64,000 bases of DNA from Allochromatium humboldtianum (GTDB taxonomy: Bacteria; Pseudomonadota; Gammaproteobacteria; Chromatiales; Chromatiaceae): NCBI RefSeq assembly GCF_013385175.1, contig NZ_JABZEO010000004.1:248001-312000 (forward strand). Direction: 5' to 3'. The translations under genes were made by a program, and so were the position numbers. The notes below the pieces were generated by a model. That model had not been told where the DNA came from, did not search any database, and worked only from the letters and a program-made list of their open reading frames with translations. Numbering within the stretch: the first letter of the stretch is position 1; each line of letters starts with the position of its first letter. Shown piece after piece: positions 7,878 to 15,907 of the stretch.

Positions 7878-7913
7878 GCACAAACCTCCAACAACAGAGG
7901 GTGAAGACGCCAC

Positions 7914-7930
7914 CGGATGCTTCGCATCCG
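7914..7930 (-). other. hairpin in the sat leader
   Basis: Perfect 7-base stem CGGATGC/GCATCCG with a 3-base loop, in the untranslated region between the proposed sat promoter and the ribosome-binding site. No T run follows, so it is not a standard terminator. It could stabilise the 5' end of the message or attenuate it. The surrounding 7931-7974 shows nothing else. Confidence 0.5.
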
Positions 7931-7974
7931 CCTGAGTTCGTAGCCTGAGCGAGGCGATCGCCGTTCGACCGGGG

Positions 7975-8004
7975 AAAATAGCAGAAAAGCGGCGGTTTTG
8001 TGAA
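7975..8004 (-). promoter_or_regulatory. candidate promoter of sat-aprMBA
   Basis: Minus strand: TTCACA (8004-7999, 5 of 6 to TTGACA), 18 bases, TATTTT (7980-7975) preceded by TGC, an extended -10. The local sequence is distinctly AT-rich within a GC-rich surrounding. It lies about 100 bases upstream of the sat ATG, so the leader would be long. Confidence 0.5.
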
Positions 8005-8103
8005 AGCTTTTTAGTCGATTCTTATCGACGGGCGTCGCCGGCCTGATCGGGCGCTCGGCCTATGCTCGACTCGGGATGTCTGAAGGCACGTTCCGTGCAA
8101 CCG

Positions 8104-8730
8104 TCAGGCCGACATGGACTCGGACGAATTGCGTGTGTTCACATTCGGCAATACCCGCCGTCTATGCATTGCCACCAGGATCAGCAGCAGACACATCATG
8201 GCGATGACGGCTGGTAACAGCACTGTTGTAGCCGAATAGTGCTCAAGTGCCAGGATGGCGATGATGTTGCGGATGGCGAACAGGGCGAAAAACAGCAATG
8301 ACTCGGAATGCGGAAAGCGATAGATCTTTCTGATCGTTGGCCCGAATCCAAGCGCATCGACGGTCGTCAGGACAACGACTGCCCACAGCGGATCGGATGT
8401 GAGAAACCAGAGCGGCAGCGAAGACAGTGCCGAAACGAAAAACACCCAGTCGGATTTCGTGGTTGTGATGTCTGCGCGTTTCAAACAGGCAAGGCACGCA
8501 ACCAGTATGGTGATGACGCCCGACACGCCGATAGGCCAGGCGCCGACCCCGCCGCCGTCTTCGATCTGCGCCAGAAAAACCACGCCGGTCGTCGAACCCC
8601 AGATGATCCATGAAAACACATGGGGTCTGGTCTTGCCGCTGAGGATGGCGCGGACATAGGGGATGAATGCGGCAAAGGTGAGCGCGATGGCCATGGCGCT
8701 CAGCAGTTCTCTGTATGGCGCGGAACCCAT
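8104..8730 (-). CDS. multi-pass membrane protein of unknown function
   Basis: A 208-residue very hydrophobic protein with about six or seven membrane helices. The opening helix is followed by FIPYVRAILSGKTRPHVFSW and IIWGSTTGVVF, which faintly resembles the proline-containing turn of PQ-loop/SemiSWEET-type transporters; that link is only a guess. The C-terminus is short and hydrophilic (RRRVLPNVNTRNSS). No convincing ribosome-binding site is seen. It opens the accessory patch with lower GC between the sulfur operon and the cell-wall genes. Confidence 0.65.
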   Translation of the reverse strand: MGSAPYRELLSAMAIALTFAAFIPYVRAILSGKTRPHVFSWIIWGSTTGVVFLAQIEDGGGVGAWPIGVSGVITILVACLACLKRADITTTKSDWVFFVSALSSLPLWFLTSDPLWAVVVLTTVDALGFGPTIRKIYRFPHSESLLFFALFAIRNIIAILALEHYSATTVLLPAVIAMMCLLLILVAMHRRRVLPNVNTRNSSESMSA

Positions 8731-8839
8731 GCGTTTGTTCGCCTGTCGCCGGTTGGCCGGCGCGCGTCAGCGCATCCAGGTGAGGCGCGGGCGTTCTTGA
8801 GTTTTTACAGCGTGATCGGCACGGGCTGAGTCGCTCTCA

Positions 8840-9586
8840 TCAGCGTGCCATCAGCGCGAACACTCCCCATCCAAGGTATTCGCGCGTGTAGGCGACGTGG
8901 CGTTTTGGTGCGTCGTTCAACTGGGATCGGATCTCTTCTGCGAAGTCGTCTTCGGGATTGGCTTCGAGCCATCGGCGCATGGTGAGCCATTTGGCCGCTT
9001 CGTATCGGTCCCAGCCTTCCTGATCGGCCAGAACCATTTCCACGACATCGTAGCCGAGCGTGTCGAAAGAGGCGATCAGCTCAGGAAGTCCGTGAAAATC
9101 CGAGATGGAATTGGCAAAGCATTTCTTGGCGACCGCTTCCGTTGGTGGTAATTGACGCCAATAGGGTTCGCCGATGAGGATGATTCCGTTGGTGTCGAGG
9201 CTTTTCGTCAAAAGCTCGATGGTGCCGGCGACTCCGCCGCCGATCCATGTGGCGCCGACACAGGCGGCCACACCGCACTTGTGGTCAGCGATGTATCCGG
9301 CCGCGTCGCCATGAATGAATTCGACTTTGTCGGCGACGCCGAGTTCTTCAGCACGGTCTTTGGCTTGCCGACTGAACAACTGGCTCATGTCGACACCGAT
9401 GCCGGTGATTCCGTAATCGCGCGCCCAGGTGCACAGCATTTCGCCCGAACCACTGCCGAGGTCGAGTACACGAGTCCCAGGTTCAAGGCGCAGCACAGCG
9501 CCGAGCGTGGCGAGCTTTTCCGGCGTGAGCGGGTTGTGAATGCGGTGGGCGCTTTCGGTAATATTGAAGATGCGTGGGATATCCAA
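8840..9586 (-). CDS. class I SAM-dependent methyltransferase, YjhP-like
   Basis: A Rossmann-fold methyltransferase with the SAM-binding motif VLDLGSGSGEML and an acidic VDMS at the end of the next strand. The sequence strongly resembles my memory of E. coli YjhP (opening DIPRIFNITESAHRIHNP, closing GWGVFALMAR), an accessory gene of a phage-like element; the substrate is unknown. The frame is open upstream to 9682. However, homology begins exactly at a TTG codon at 9586 with AAAGG nine bases before it, so I take TTG as the start (248 residues). An attC-like site lies immediately upstream (9629-9698), so this gene may be a former integron cassette. Confidence 0.85.
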   Translation of the reverse strand: MDIPRIFNITESAHRIHNPLTPEKLATLGAVLRLEPGTRVLDLGSGSGEMLCTWARDYGITGIGVDMSQLFSRQAKDRAEELGVADKVEFIHGDAAGYIADHKCGVAACVGATWIGGGVAGTIELLTKSLDTNGIILIGEPYWRQLPPTEAVAKKCFANSISDFHGLPELIASFDTLGYDVVEMVLADQEGWDRYEAAKWLTMRRWLEANPEDDFAEEIRSQLNDAPKRHVAYTREYLGWGVFALMAR

Positions 9587-9628
9587 TGTAGAGAACCTTT
9601 TTAATAAGTATGAATAGATCCGATCAAA

Positions 9629-9698
9629 ACCTAACGCTTGGCTTTGCGGGGCGCCGGAGCGCAGCGTGGGTGTGTCTGCCAACCGCTATGGGTTATGT
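9629..9698 (-). other. candidate integron attC site (cassette recombination site) 2
   Basis: On the minus strand a 70-base imperfect dyad runs from ACATAAC (9698-9692) to GTTAGGT (9635-9629), the latter a perfect GTTRRRY core site. TTGGC on one arm pairs with GCCAA on the other. It starts 10 bases beyond the stop of the GFA-family gene, the usual place for an attC. The first core site deviates from RYYYAAC by one base and the arms are uneven, so it may be degenerate. Confidence 0.5.
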
Positions 9699-9707
9699 GA
9701 TCGTGGC

Positions 9708-10112
9708 TCACTCCGGCAGACCTTCGAATTTTGGCACTTCCCCGAGTTCGGCATCCCAAGCCGCTTGGCTGGATGTGAAAATGTGTGCTGTCGGCAATAT
9801 GGAGACTGTGGTGTCCAAGCATCCTGCGGGAACGACGAGCAAGCCTGGAATCTGAGTGTTTGGTAAGGCGGAACCACACAGTTTACAGAAGCTTTTTCTG
9901 TGAAGAGTGCCTGGAAGCGTAAAGGAAGTCACAGCATCCGCGCCTGACTTCCAGGTCAATTTGGCTGACTGCGAGAATAAATTCGCCGCATGAGCAGATC
10001 CCGTGTCTTTCTGGCAATGGCGACAATGACACAGGTAAAAGCTGTCGAAGTCGCCTTGCACTTCAAACTTCACAGTGCCGCACAGGCAAGAGCCGAAGTG
10101 ATCAGTCATCAA
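9708..10112 (-). CDS. GFA-family zinc-binding protein (CENP-V/GFA domain)
   Basis: A 134-residue protein with the zinc-binding cysteine pattern of the glutathione-dependent formaldehyde-activating (GFA) family: CLCG near residues 9-12, CHCRHC at 28-33 and FCKLCG at 76-81, in a beta-rich fold. Most members have no proven activity; glutathione binding is known for the founder. It lies between two attC-like sites in the same orientation as both neighbours, so it looks like a single-gene integron cassette. Start ATG at 10112, followed at once by a second ATG; the upstream Shine-Dalgarno sequence is weak, as often in cassettes. Confidence 0.85.
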   Translation of the reverse strand: MMTDHFGSCLCGTVKFEVQGDFDSFYLCHCRHCQKDTGSAHAANLFSQSAKLTWKSGADAVTSFTLPGTLHRKSFCKLCGSALPNTQIPGLLVVPAGCLDTTVSILPTAHIFTSSQAAWDAELGEVPKFEGLPE

Positions 10113-10142
10113 AATTTCTTATACGGCCTACTGGCGAATAAC

Positions 10143-10203
10143 ACATAACGCCTCGCATCAGCGGTTCGGCGTAGTCGCATCCGACTGCATGCGCTTGTTA
10201 GGC
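10143..10203 (-). other. candidate integron attC site 1
   Basis: On the minus strand the 61-base element begins with GCCTAAC (10203-10197, perfect RYYYAAC) and ends with GTTATGT (10149-10143, close to GTTRRRY). Inner arms CGCATGCAG and CTGATGCG pair except for one bulged G, the extrahelical-base arrangement of attC sites, and TCGG/CCGA extends the stem. It overlaps the last codons of the upstream small membrane protein gene, which is characteristic of cassettes. Confidence 0.65.
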
Positions 10204-10565
10204 GGCTGCATTGATGTAAAAATACTTCTGACTATAGCTGCCGGAGTGTATATCATTAACCAAAGTACGAAATAAGCAAGCGGGACTAGCCAACCACCAA
10301 AAAGAGCGAATACACCGGAAGCTCCATCACTGTCCCAGCCCTCAGGCAATTCTTCGTATCTTTCCTGATCAATAAGTTCACTAATGCGAGCTTGTTCTTC
10401 AATAAATGCAGCAAAAACCAGACCCCAGCCAAGCAGTACAAATAGAGCCATTAGCAGGACGACCAGCCACCAGCCAGGCTTTTTGGTAATGAACTTTAAG
10501 ATCAATAAGGCTGGAGGAAATATTAAGAATGAGCAAATCGCAATAGAAGCAAAAAGATCGTTCAC
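10158..10565 (-). CDS. small AT-rich membrane protein, probable integron cassette gene
   Basis: A 135-residue protein with about four hydrophobic helices (near residues 5-25, 31-55, 84-108 and 102-118). It has no recognised family. The gene is visibly richer in A and T than its surroundings. Its C-terminus PPNKRMQSDATTPNR is encoded by the attC-like site and is of the kind often seen on cassette-encoded proteins that read into their attC. The start is a GTG at 10565. The 140 bases between it and the next gene show no further attC core that I trust. Confidence 0.65.
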   Translation of the reverse strand: MNDLFASIAICSFLIFPPALLILKFITKKPGWWLVVLLMALFVLLGWGLVFAAFIEEQARISELIDQERYEELPEGWDSDGASGVFALFGGWLVPLAYFVLWLMIYTPAAIVRSIFTSMQPPNKRMQSDATTPNR

Positions 10566-10706
10566 TTTGGTCGCCTAAAAGTGTACCTAGACAGCAGTCG
10601 GACACTTGAGCACTAAACTGACCACAACCTAGCCAAAAGCAGCCCGCTCAAGCCTTCTGTCAAGCCGCATTGAACACCAAACACATACGGCTCATTCTCG
10701 ACCTGA

Positions 10707-11576
10707 CTACTGCCCCCCCGCGCGCTGCTCAGCCTCACTGGCTGCCGCGAGATCCCCCGAACGACGCTTGGACTCGGCGATGATGCGCCAGTTGTCGCGC
10801 TTGATGTCCTCCTTGCCGCCCGCGAGATCATTGGCGCGCGAGGCCAGATTGCCGGCCTGAACCGCCTGCCCCTGCTCCAGCCGCACACGCGCGAGCCGAT
10901 TCCAGAGATACGCCTCACGCGGAGCAATACGCAACGAACGCTCCAGCGAAGCGGCCGCACCCGCAAAATCACCCGCCTGACGCTGCTGCTCGGCCTGACC
11001 GGCGAGCTTGGCGGCCGCCGGCGGCAGACTGGGCGTGGCGAAATTCGAGGGCGGCAGCGCCGGAGCCGGTGCGGCCGGACGCTCGGCCCCCGGCGTCTCG
11101 GCGGCGGGCAGAGCCGCGCGCGGATCGACCTTGGCGACCTGCGGCTCGGCCGGACGCTGAGGAGGCGCCGCCGGCGCCCCGGACGACCCCGGCGCCGGTA
11201 CGGCCGGTTGCACCTGCGGACTACCCGGCGTCTGAGTGACGGCTTGAGGCGGAGCCCCAGATGTCGGCGGCGCACTCGGCATGGCGGGCTGAGCCGGCTG
11301 AGCACCGGACGCGGGCGGCACGGACGGCTCCGTCGCCATGCTCGGATCACGGTAGGCATAGACCTGGGTTCCACGCCGGACCGGCTCGGACGGCTGCTCA
11401 GGCACGGCCGCGCGCTCCGGCTGGGGCGTCGGCGCGACGGGCCGCGCCGCCTGCCCATCGCGCGGCGTCACCTGGACGATGGGCGCCGGCGGTCCCTCGC
11501 GCGGCTCCATGGAGCACGCGCTCAAACCGAGCGAAACCAGCGACGAAACGATCAGAAATCGATGCAAACGTTCCAT
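10707..11576 (-). CDS. TPR lipoprotein, probable LpoP-type activator of PBP1b
   Basis: A 289-residue outer-membrane lipoprotein candidate. The signal peptide ends in the lipobox LSAC (cysteine at residue 21). Then comes a long Pro/Ala/Gln-rich flexible linker (about residues 25-180) and a C-terminal tetratricopeptide region (about 185-285: AEQQRQAGDFAGAAASLERS, RLEQGQAVQAGNLASRAN). It begins 31 bases after the PBP1b gene. In Pseudomonas aeruginosa the TPR lipoprotein LpoP is encoded next to PBP1b and activates it across the periplasm; architecture and position match. The function here is inferred, with no sequence comparison made. Confidence 0.75.
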   Translation of the reverse strand: MERLHRFLIVSSLVSLGLSACSMEPREGPPAPIVQVTPRDGQAARPVAPTPQPERAAVPEQPSEPVRRGTQVYAYRDPSMATEPSVPPASGAQPAQPAMPSAPPTSGAPPQAVTQTPGSPQVQPAVPAPGSSGAPAAPPQRPAEPQVAKVDPRAALPAAETPGAERPAAPAPALPPSNFATPSLPPAAAKLAGQAEQQRQAGDFAGAAASLERSLRIAPREAYLWNRLARVRLEQGQAVQAGNLASRANDLAGGKEDIKRDNWRIIAESKRRSGDLAAASEAEQRAGGQ

Positions 11577-11607
11577 GGTGTCAGGCGCCTTGAACTGTCA
11601 TTGGGCA

Positions 11608-14022
11608 TCAGCGACCAAAGAAGTCGCTCATGAAGTGGTTTTCGGTCCGGGCCGGCTTGGGCGGCGGCGGCGGTTCCGGTGGAGTCTCGACGGCGCCTCC
11701 GGCCGGCTCCGGCTCGCTGCGCGCCACCGACTCGCCACCACCCGAGGCGCGCGAACCCTGACCGCTGCCGCCCCCGCAACTGGCTGCGCTCTTGGCGCTG
11801 TCACCGATATAGGGCACGTTCTTGCGTCCGCAGGCATCGGCCAGAACCACGCCATCGGGCGGAATCTCGGGCAAGGGTTCGTTGTCGAGCTTCAGCATGA
11901 AGTCGCCCCACACCCGTAGCGCGCCGGTACCGCCCGCCAAGCCCATCGGCTTGTAGTCATCACGACCGACCCAGACCACAGCCACCTTGTCGCCCGAGAA
12001 ACCGGCATACCAGCTGTCGCGCTTCTCATCGGTGGTGCCGGTCTTGCCGGCCATGGTCATGCCCTTGGGCAACTGATCGCCGAGCCACTTGGCCGTGCCG
12101 TCCGAGACCACGCGCTGCATGGCCCAGGTCGTCAGATAGGCCGCCTTGGGATCGACCACCGCCTCGATGGCGAGCGGATAGCGGTTGAGCGGTCGGCCCT
12201 GAGCGTCGACCACCTCGCGGATGCCGCGCAGGGGCGCGCGATAGCCGCCGGCGGCGATGGTCTGATAGACCTGCGCCACCTCCAGCGGCGACATGGACAC
12301 CGCCCCCAGCAGCACCGAAGGCACGACCCGGATGCGTCGCTGTGCGCCCATCTTGTAGAGGGTGTCGACGACGTTCTTGACCCCGATGCTCAGACCCAGG
12401 TTGACCGTGGCCAGATTCAGCGAGCGCGCCAGTGCGCTGTGGAGCTGGACCGAGCCGTTGACCCTGTGATCATAGTTCTTCGGCTCCCAGCGCTTGTTGC
12501 CGTCGGGCAGGCTGACCGGGCGATCCGAGAGACTGGTGGTGAGCGTGTAGCGATCCGGCTGCGACAGGGCCGCCAGATAGATCGGCGGCTTGACCAGCGA
12601 GCCGATCGAGCGCACCGAGTCGAGCGCGCGGTTGAAGCCGGCATAGCCCGGCTGGCGCCCGCCGGCGATGGCCAGCACCTCGCCCTGCTCGACCGAGGTG
12701 ACAACGGCCGCCGTCTCCAGGGTTCCGGCCTTCATGCCGCGCTGCTTCTCCAGCTCGGCCAGTCGCTTGGGCAGCGAACGCTCGACGGCGGCCTGCACCA
12801 GCGGATCGAGCGTGGTGAAGATGTTCAGCCCTTCGGAGCGCAGATCCTCGTCGCGATAGTCGCGCTGGAGCTGGCGACGCACCAGGGTGATGAAGTCTGG
12901 ATAGTACCCGGCCGGACGCCCGCCGCCGTCCTGCACGCCGAGCGGCGTGCGCTTGGCCTTGGCCGCTTCAGCCTCGCTGATGACCCCATCGCGCACCATG
13001 AGATCGAGTACCAGATTGCGCCGACTCTCGGCCGCCTCGGGATGGCGGCGCGGGTCCAGGCTCGACGGCGCCTGGACCATGCCGACCAGGAGTGCCGTCT
13101 TGGCGGCGTCGAGTTCGCTCAGCGGCAGATTGAAGAAGAACTGGCTCGCCAGCCCGAAGCCGTGGATGGCGCGGCTGCCGTCCTGACCGAGATAGATCTC
13201 GTTGGCGTAGGCTTCGAGGATCTCGTCCTTGCTGTAGTGCAGCTCCAGCAGGAAGGCCATGTAGGCTTCCTTGATCTTGCGCTCGAAGGTGCGGTCGGCA
13301 CTGAGATAGAAGTTCTTGACCAGCTGCTGAGTCAGGGTGCTGGCCCCCTCGACCACGGCGCCGGCCTGGAAATTACTGACTGCCGCACGCAGGATGCCCT
13401 TGGGGTCGACGCCGAGATGATGGTCGAAGTTGCGATCCTCGACCGCCATCAGGGTCTTGACCAGCAGCTCGGGCAGATCCTGGCGGCGCACCAGCACCCG
13501 GTCCTCGTTGTGGGTCGGATAGATGCTGGCGATCAGCATGGCGTCGAGCCGCACCAGGGCCGGATCGGCGCCGCCATCGGCGTCGGTCAGGGTCGCGACC
13601 TGGCCGTCGGCGAAGCTGATGTTCAGATGGCGCTCGGGTTCGGCGCCGTCCCAAAAGCGGAAGGGGCGTGTCCGGACCTCGAAGCGATCACCCAGGCGCT
13701 GATACTGGCCCTGAGTCTGCGGCGACGCGACGGCGCGATAGTTCAGCCGCTCGAGTTCGGACTCGAACTGATCCGGACTCAGGCGCCGTCCGGCGTAGAG
13801 TTCGAGCGGACGCGCCCAGACGCGCGCGGGCAAGGCCCAGCGCTGGCCCTCGAACTTGCCGCGGACCACGCGATCGAGATGGACGCCATAGAGACCCACG
13901 GCCAGGGTCGCCCCGACCGCCAGGATCAGCGACCAGCCGACGAGCACACGACCGAACCGGAAGCCTTTGCGTTTGGGTGGACGTCTCCGGGAACGCGCAC
14001 CGGAGCGACGATTGGAAGTCAC
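11608..14022 (-). CDS. mrcB: penicillin-binding protein 1B, bifunctional peptidoglycan synthase
   Basis: Inner-membrane class A PBP of 804 residues that polymerises and cross-links peptidoglycan. A basic cytoplasmic tail (1-24) leads to a membrane helix (about 25-46), a UB2H-like region with RVWARPLELYAGRRL, and a glycosyltransferase-51 domain with VEDRNF at 194-199. The transpeptidase domain has the active-site S475-LVK (SxxK), SLN at 534-536 and KTGT at 660-663. A Gly/Pro-rich C-terminal tail of about 60 residues follows. Start is a GTG at 14022. The gene heads a two-gene unit with the LpoP-like lipoprotein, its likely activator. Confidence 0.95.
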   Translation of the reverse strand: MTSNRRSGARSRRRPPKRKGFRFGRVLVGWSLILAVGATLAVGLYGVHLDRVVRGKFEGQRWALPARVWARPLELYAGRRLSPDQFESELERLNYRAVASPQTQGQYQRLGDRFEVRTRPFRFWDGAEPERHLNISFADGQVATLTDADGGADPALVRLDAMLIASIYPTHNEDRVLVRRQDLPELLVKTLMAVEDRNFDHHLGVDPKGILRAAVSNFQAGAVVEGASTLTQQLVKNFYLSADRTFERKIKEAYMAFLLELHYSKDEILEAYANEIYLGQDGSRAIHGFGLASQFFFNLPLSELDAAKTALLVGMVQAPSSLDPRRHPEAAESRRNLVLDLMVRDGVISEAEAAKAKRTPLGVQDGGGRPAGYYPDFITLVRRQLQRDYRDEDLRSEGLNIFTTLDPLVQAAVERSLPKRLAELEKQRGMKAGTLETAAVVTSVEQGEVLAIAGGRQPGYAGFNRALDSVRSIGSLVKPPIYLAALSQPDRYTLTTSLSDRPVSLPDGNKRWEPKNYDHRVNGSVQLHSALARSLNLATVNLGLSIGVKNVVDTLYKMGAQRRIRVVPSVLLGAVSMSPLEVAQVYQTIAAGGYRAPLRGIREVVDAQGRPLNRYPLAIEAVVDPKAAYLTTWAMQRVVSDGTAKWLGDQLPKGMTMAGKTGTTDEKRDSWYAGFSGDKVAVVWVGRDDYKPMGLAGGTGALRVWGDFMLKLDNEPLPEIPPDGVVLADACGRKNVPYIGDSAKSAASCGGGSGQGSRASGGGESVARSEPEPAGGAVETPPEPPPPPKPARTENHFMSDFFGR

Positions 14023-14138
14023 GGATGATTGACCTGCGAGAGCGAGTTCGGATCACGAACACGGGTGTTCGTGTATCGGAAAGTAGATGATCGGCGTTCG
14101 ATTATGACACATCGGACGCCCGGATCGACCGGGCGTCC

Positions 14139-14927
14139 TCAGGTCTTGATGCCCACACCCCGGCGCAGCAGGAACAGACTGTAGGCCGCCAGGATGACGA
14201 TGCAGATCAGGATCATGCCGAAGGCCAGCCCGAGCGGGATGTCGCTGACCCCGAGCAGCCCGTGGCGAAAGGCGTTGACCATGTAGAGCACCGGATTGGC
14301 CAGCGAGACGGTCTGCCAGAACTCGGGCAGCAGTTCGATCGAGTAGAAGACGCCGCCCAGATAGGTCAGGGGCGTGAGCACGAAGGTCGGCACGATCGAG
14401 ATGTCGTCGAAACTGTTGGCATAGATGGCGTTGATGAAGCCGCCGAGCGAGAACAGCGTCGCCGTCATGACGCCGATCAGCAGCATCGTCAGCGGATCAT
14501 GGATGCGGATCTCGGTGAAGAACATGGCCACCAGCATCACCGCCACGCCCACCGTCAGACCGCGCGCCACGCCACCGGCGACATAGCCGGCCAGGATCAC
14601 CCAGTTGGGCGCCGGCGAGACCAGCAGTTCCTCGATATAGCGCGAGAACTTGCTGCTGTAGAACGACGAGACCACATTGGAATAAGAGTTGGTGATCACG
14701 CCCATGAGCACCAGTCCGGGGACGATGAAGTCCAGATACGCGAACCCGTCCATGGACCCGATGCGATCGCCGATCAGACGCCCGAAGATGACGAAATAGA
14801 GCGTGGTGGTGATGACCGAGGGCAGGATGGTCTGGACCCAGATGCGCGAGAAGCGCAGCACCTCCTTGCCCAGGATGGTCTGGAACGTCACCCGGTAACG
14901 ACGCCAGTCGTCCAGTCGCGCGCTCAT
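14139..14927 (-). CDS. yadH: ABC-2 type transporter permease, YadH-like
   Basis: A 262-residue permease with six hydrophobic segments and the ABC-2 pattern (GVITNSYSNVVSSFYSSKFSR, then PLTYLGGVFYS and LLPEFWQTVSLANP). It matches the YadH family of exporters, whose cargo is not known. The ATG at 14927 overlaps the stop of the ATPase gene by four bases (ATGA), which decides the start although the frame is open much further. It forms a complete one-ATPase, one-permease exporter with the upstream gene. Confidence 0.88.
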   Translation of the reverse strand: MSARLDDWRRYRVTFQTILGKEVLRFSRIWVQTILPSVITTTLYFVIFGRLIGDRIGSMDGFAYLDFIVPGLVLMGVITNSYSNVVSSFYSSKFSRYIEELLVSPAPNWVILAGYVAGGVARGLTVGVAVMLVAMFFTEIRIHDPLTMLLIGVMTATLFSLGGFINAIYANSFDDISIVPTFVLTPLTYLGGVFYSIELLPEFWQTVSLANPVLYMVNAFRHGLLGVSDIPLGLAFGMILICIVILAAYSLFLLRRGVGIKT

Positions 14928-15853
14928 GCCCGCACCTCCAGACCGCGCCGGTCGACCAGCTCCAGGAACAGGCGTTCGAGCCGGTTCTGTTTGTTGCGCA
15001 GACTGATGACCTCGATGCCGTTGCGCGAGAGCGCCTCGAAGAGTCCGTTGATGGTGTGCTCGCGGTTCATCTCGACTTCCAGCGTACAGTCGTCCAGCGC
15101 CTGGAGCACGAAGCCGCCCAGCTCCGGCAGTTCCGAGACCCGTCCCTTGAGATTGAGCACGAAGGTCTCGGTATGGAGCCGGTTGAGCAGGATCGCCAGA
15201 CTGGTGCGCTCGGCGATCTCGCCGCCGTCGATGATGGCGATGTTGCGGCAGAGGCTCTCGGCTTCTTCCAGATAATGGGTGGTGAGGATGATGGTCGTGC
15301 CCTGGGCGTTGAACTCGCGCAGGAAGGACCACATCGAGCGGCGGATCTCGATGTCGACGCCGGCCGTCGGCTCGTCGAGGATCAGGAGTCGCGGCTCATG
15401 GACCAGGGCGCGCGCGATCATCAACCGGCGCTTCATGCCGCCCGAGAGTCGGCGCATCTCGGTGTCGCGCCTGTCCCAGAGGTCGAGCTGACGCAGATAA
15501 CGTTCGGCGCGAGCCTTGGCGACGGCGCGCGGGATGCCATAATAGCCGGCCTGATTGAGCACGACCTCGATCACCGGCAGGAACAGATTGAAGTTGAACT
15601 CCTGCGGCACCAGACCGATGCACGACTTGACGCCTTCCGGATCACGGTCCAGATCGCGCCCGAACACCGAGACCCGACCCGACGTCTTGCTCACCAGTGA
15701 CGAGACGATGCCGATGAAGGTCGACTTACCGGCCCCATTGGGTCCGAGCAGGGCGAAGAAATCCCCCTCCTGGACTTGGAGATCGACGCCCTTGAGCGCC
15801 TGGAAACCGCCGCGGTAGACCTTGGTGAGTTGCTGAACGTCGAGTGCGAACAT
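14924..15853 (-). CDS. yadG: ABC transporter ATP-binding protein, YadG-like
   Basis: A 309-residue ATPase. Walker A GPNGAGKST is at residues 37-45, the signature LSGGMKRR lies near 135, and Walker B LLILDEPTAGVD is followed by the switch histidine in LTTHYLEEAE. The C-terminal extension is typical of drug/polysaccharide-type ABC-2 exporters, and the sequence follows YadG. Translationally coupled to the permease. It is divergent from the TSUP gene, leaving only 54 bases for both promoters. Confidence 0.9.
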   Translation of the reverse strand: MFALDVQQLTKVYRGGFQALKGVDLQVQEGDFFALLGPNGAGKSTFIGIVSSLVSKTSGRVSVFGRDLDRDPEGVKSCIGLVPQEFNFNLFLPVIEVVLNQAGYYGIPRAVAKARAERYLRQLDLWDRRDTEMRRLSGGMKRRLMIARALVHEPRLLILDEPTAGVDIEIRRSMWSFLREFNAQGTTIILTTHYLEEAESLCRNIAIIDGGEIAERTSLAILLNRLHTETFVLNLKGRVSELPELGGFVLQALDDCTLEVEMNREHTINGLFEALSRNGIEVISLRNKQNRLERLFLELVDRRGLEVRA

Positions 15854-15907
15854 GGATGGAAGTCAGTTGACGGAAATCTTTTGGGCGTCAAACCAAACGC
15901 GGTTCAA

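Noticed and set aside
7877-7913. Longer sat start at a GTG
   Set aside because: GGAGG stands at ideal distance from the ATG at 7877 and would be inside the coding region for the GTG start.
8730-8840. Third attC site behind the YjhP-like gene
   Set aside because: A CGCCGG/CCGGCG hairpin is present but no GTTRRRY or RYYYAAC core site, so it was not counted as attC.
12439-14028. 529-codon plus-strand frame opposite mrcB
   Set aside because: Antisense shadow; the minus strand carries a complete PBP1b with all catalytic motifs.
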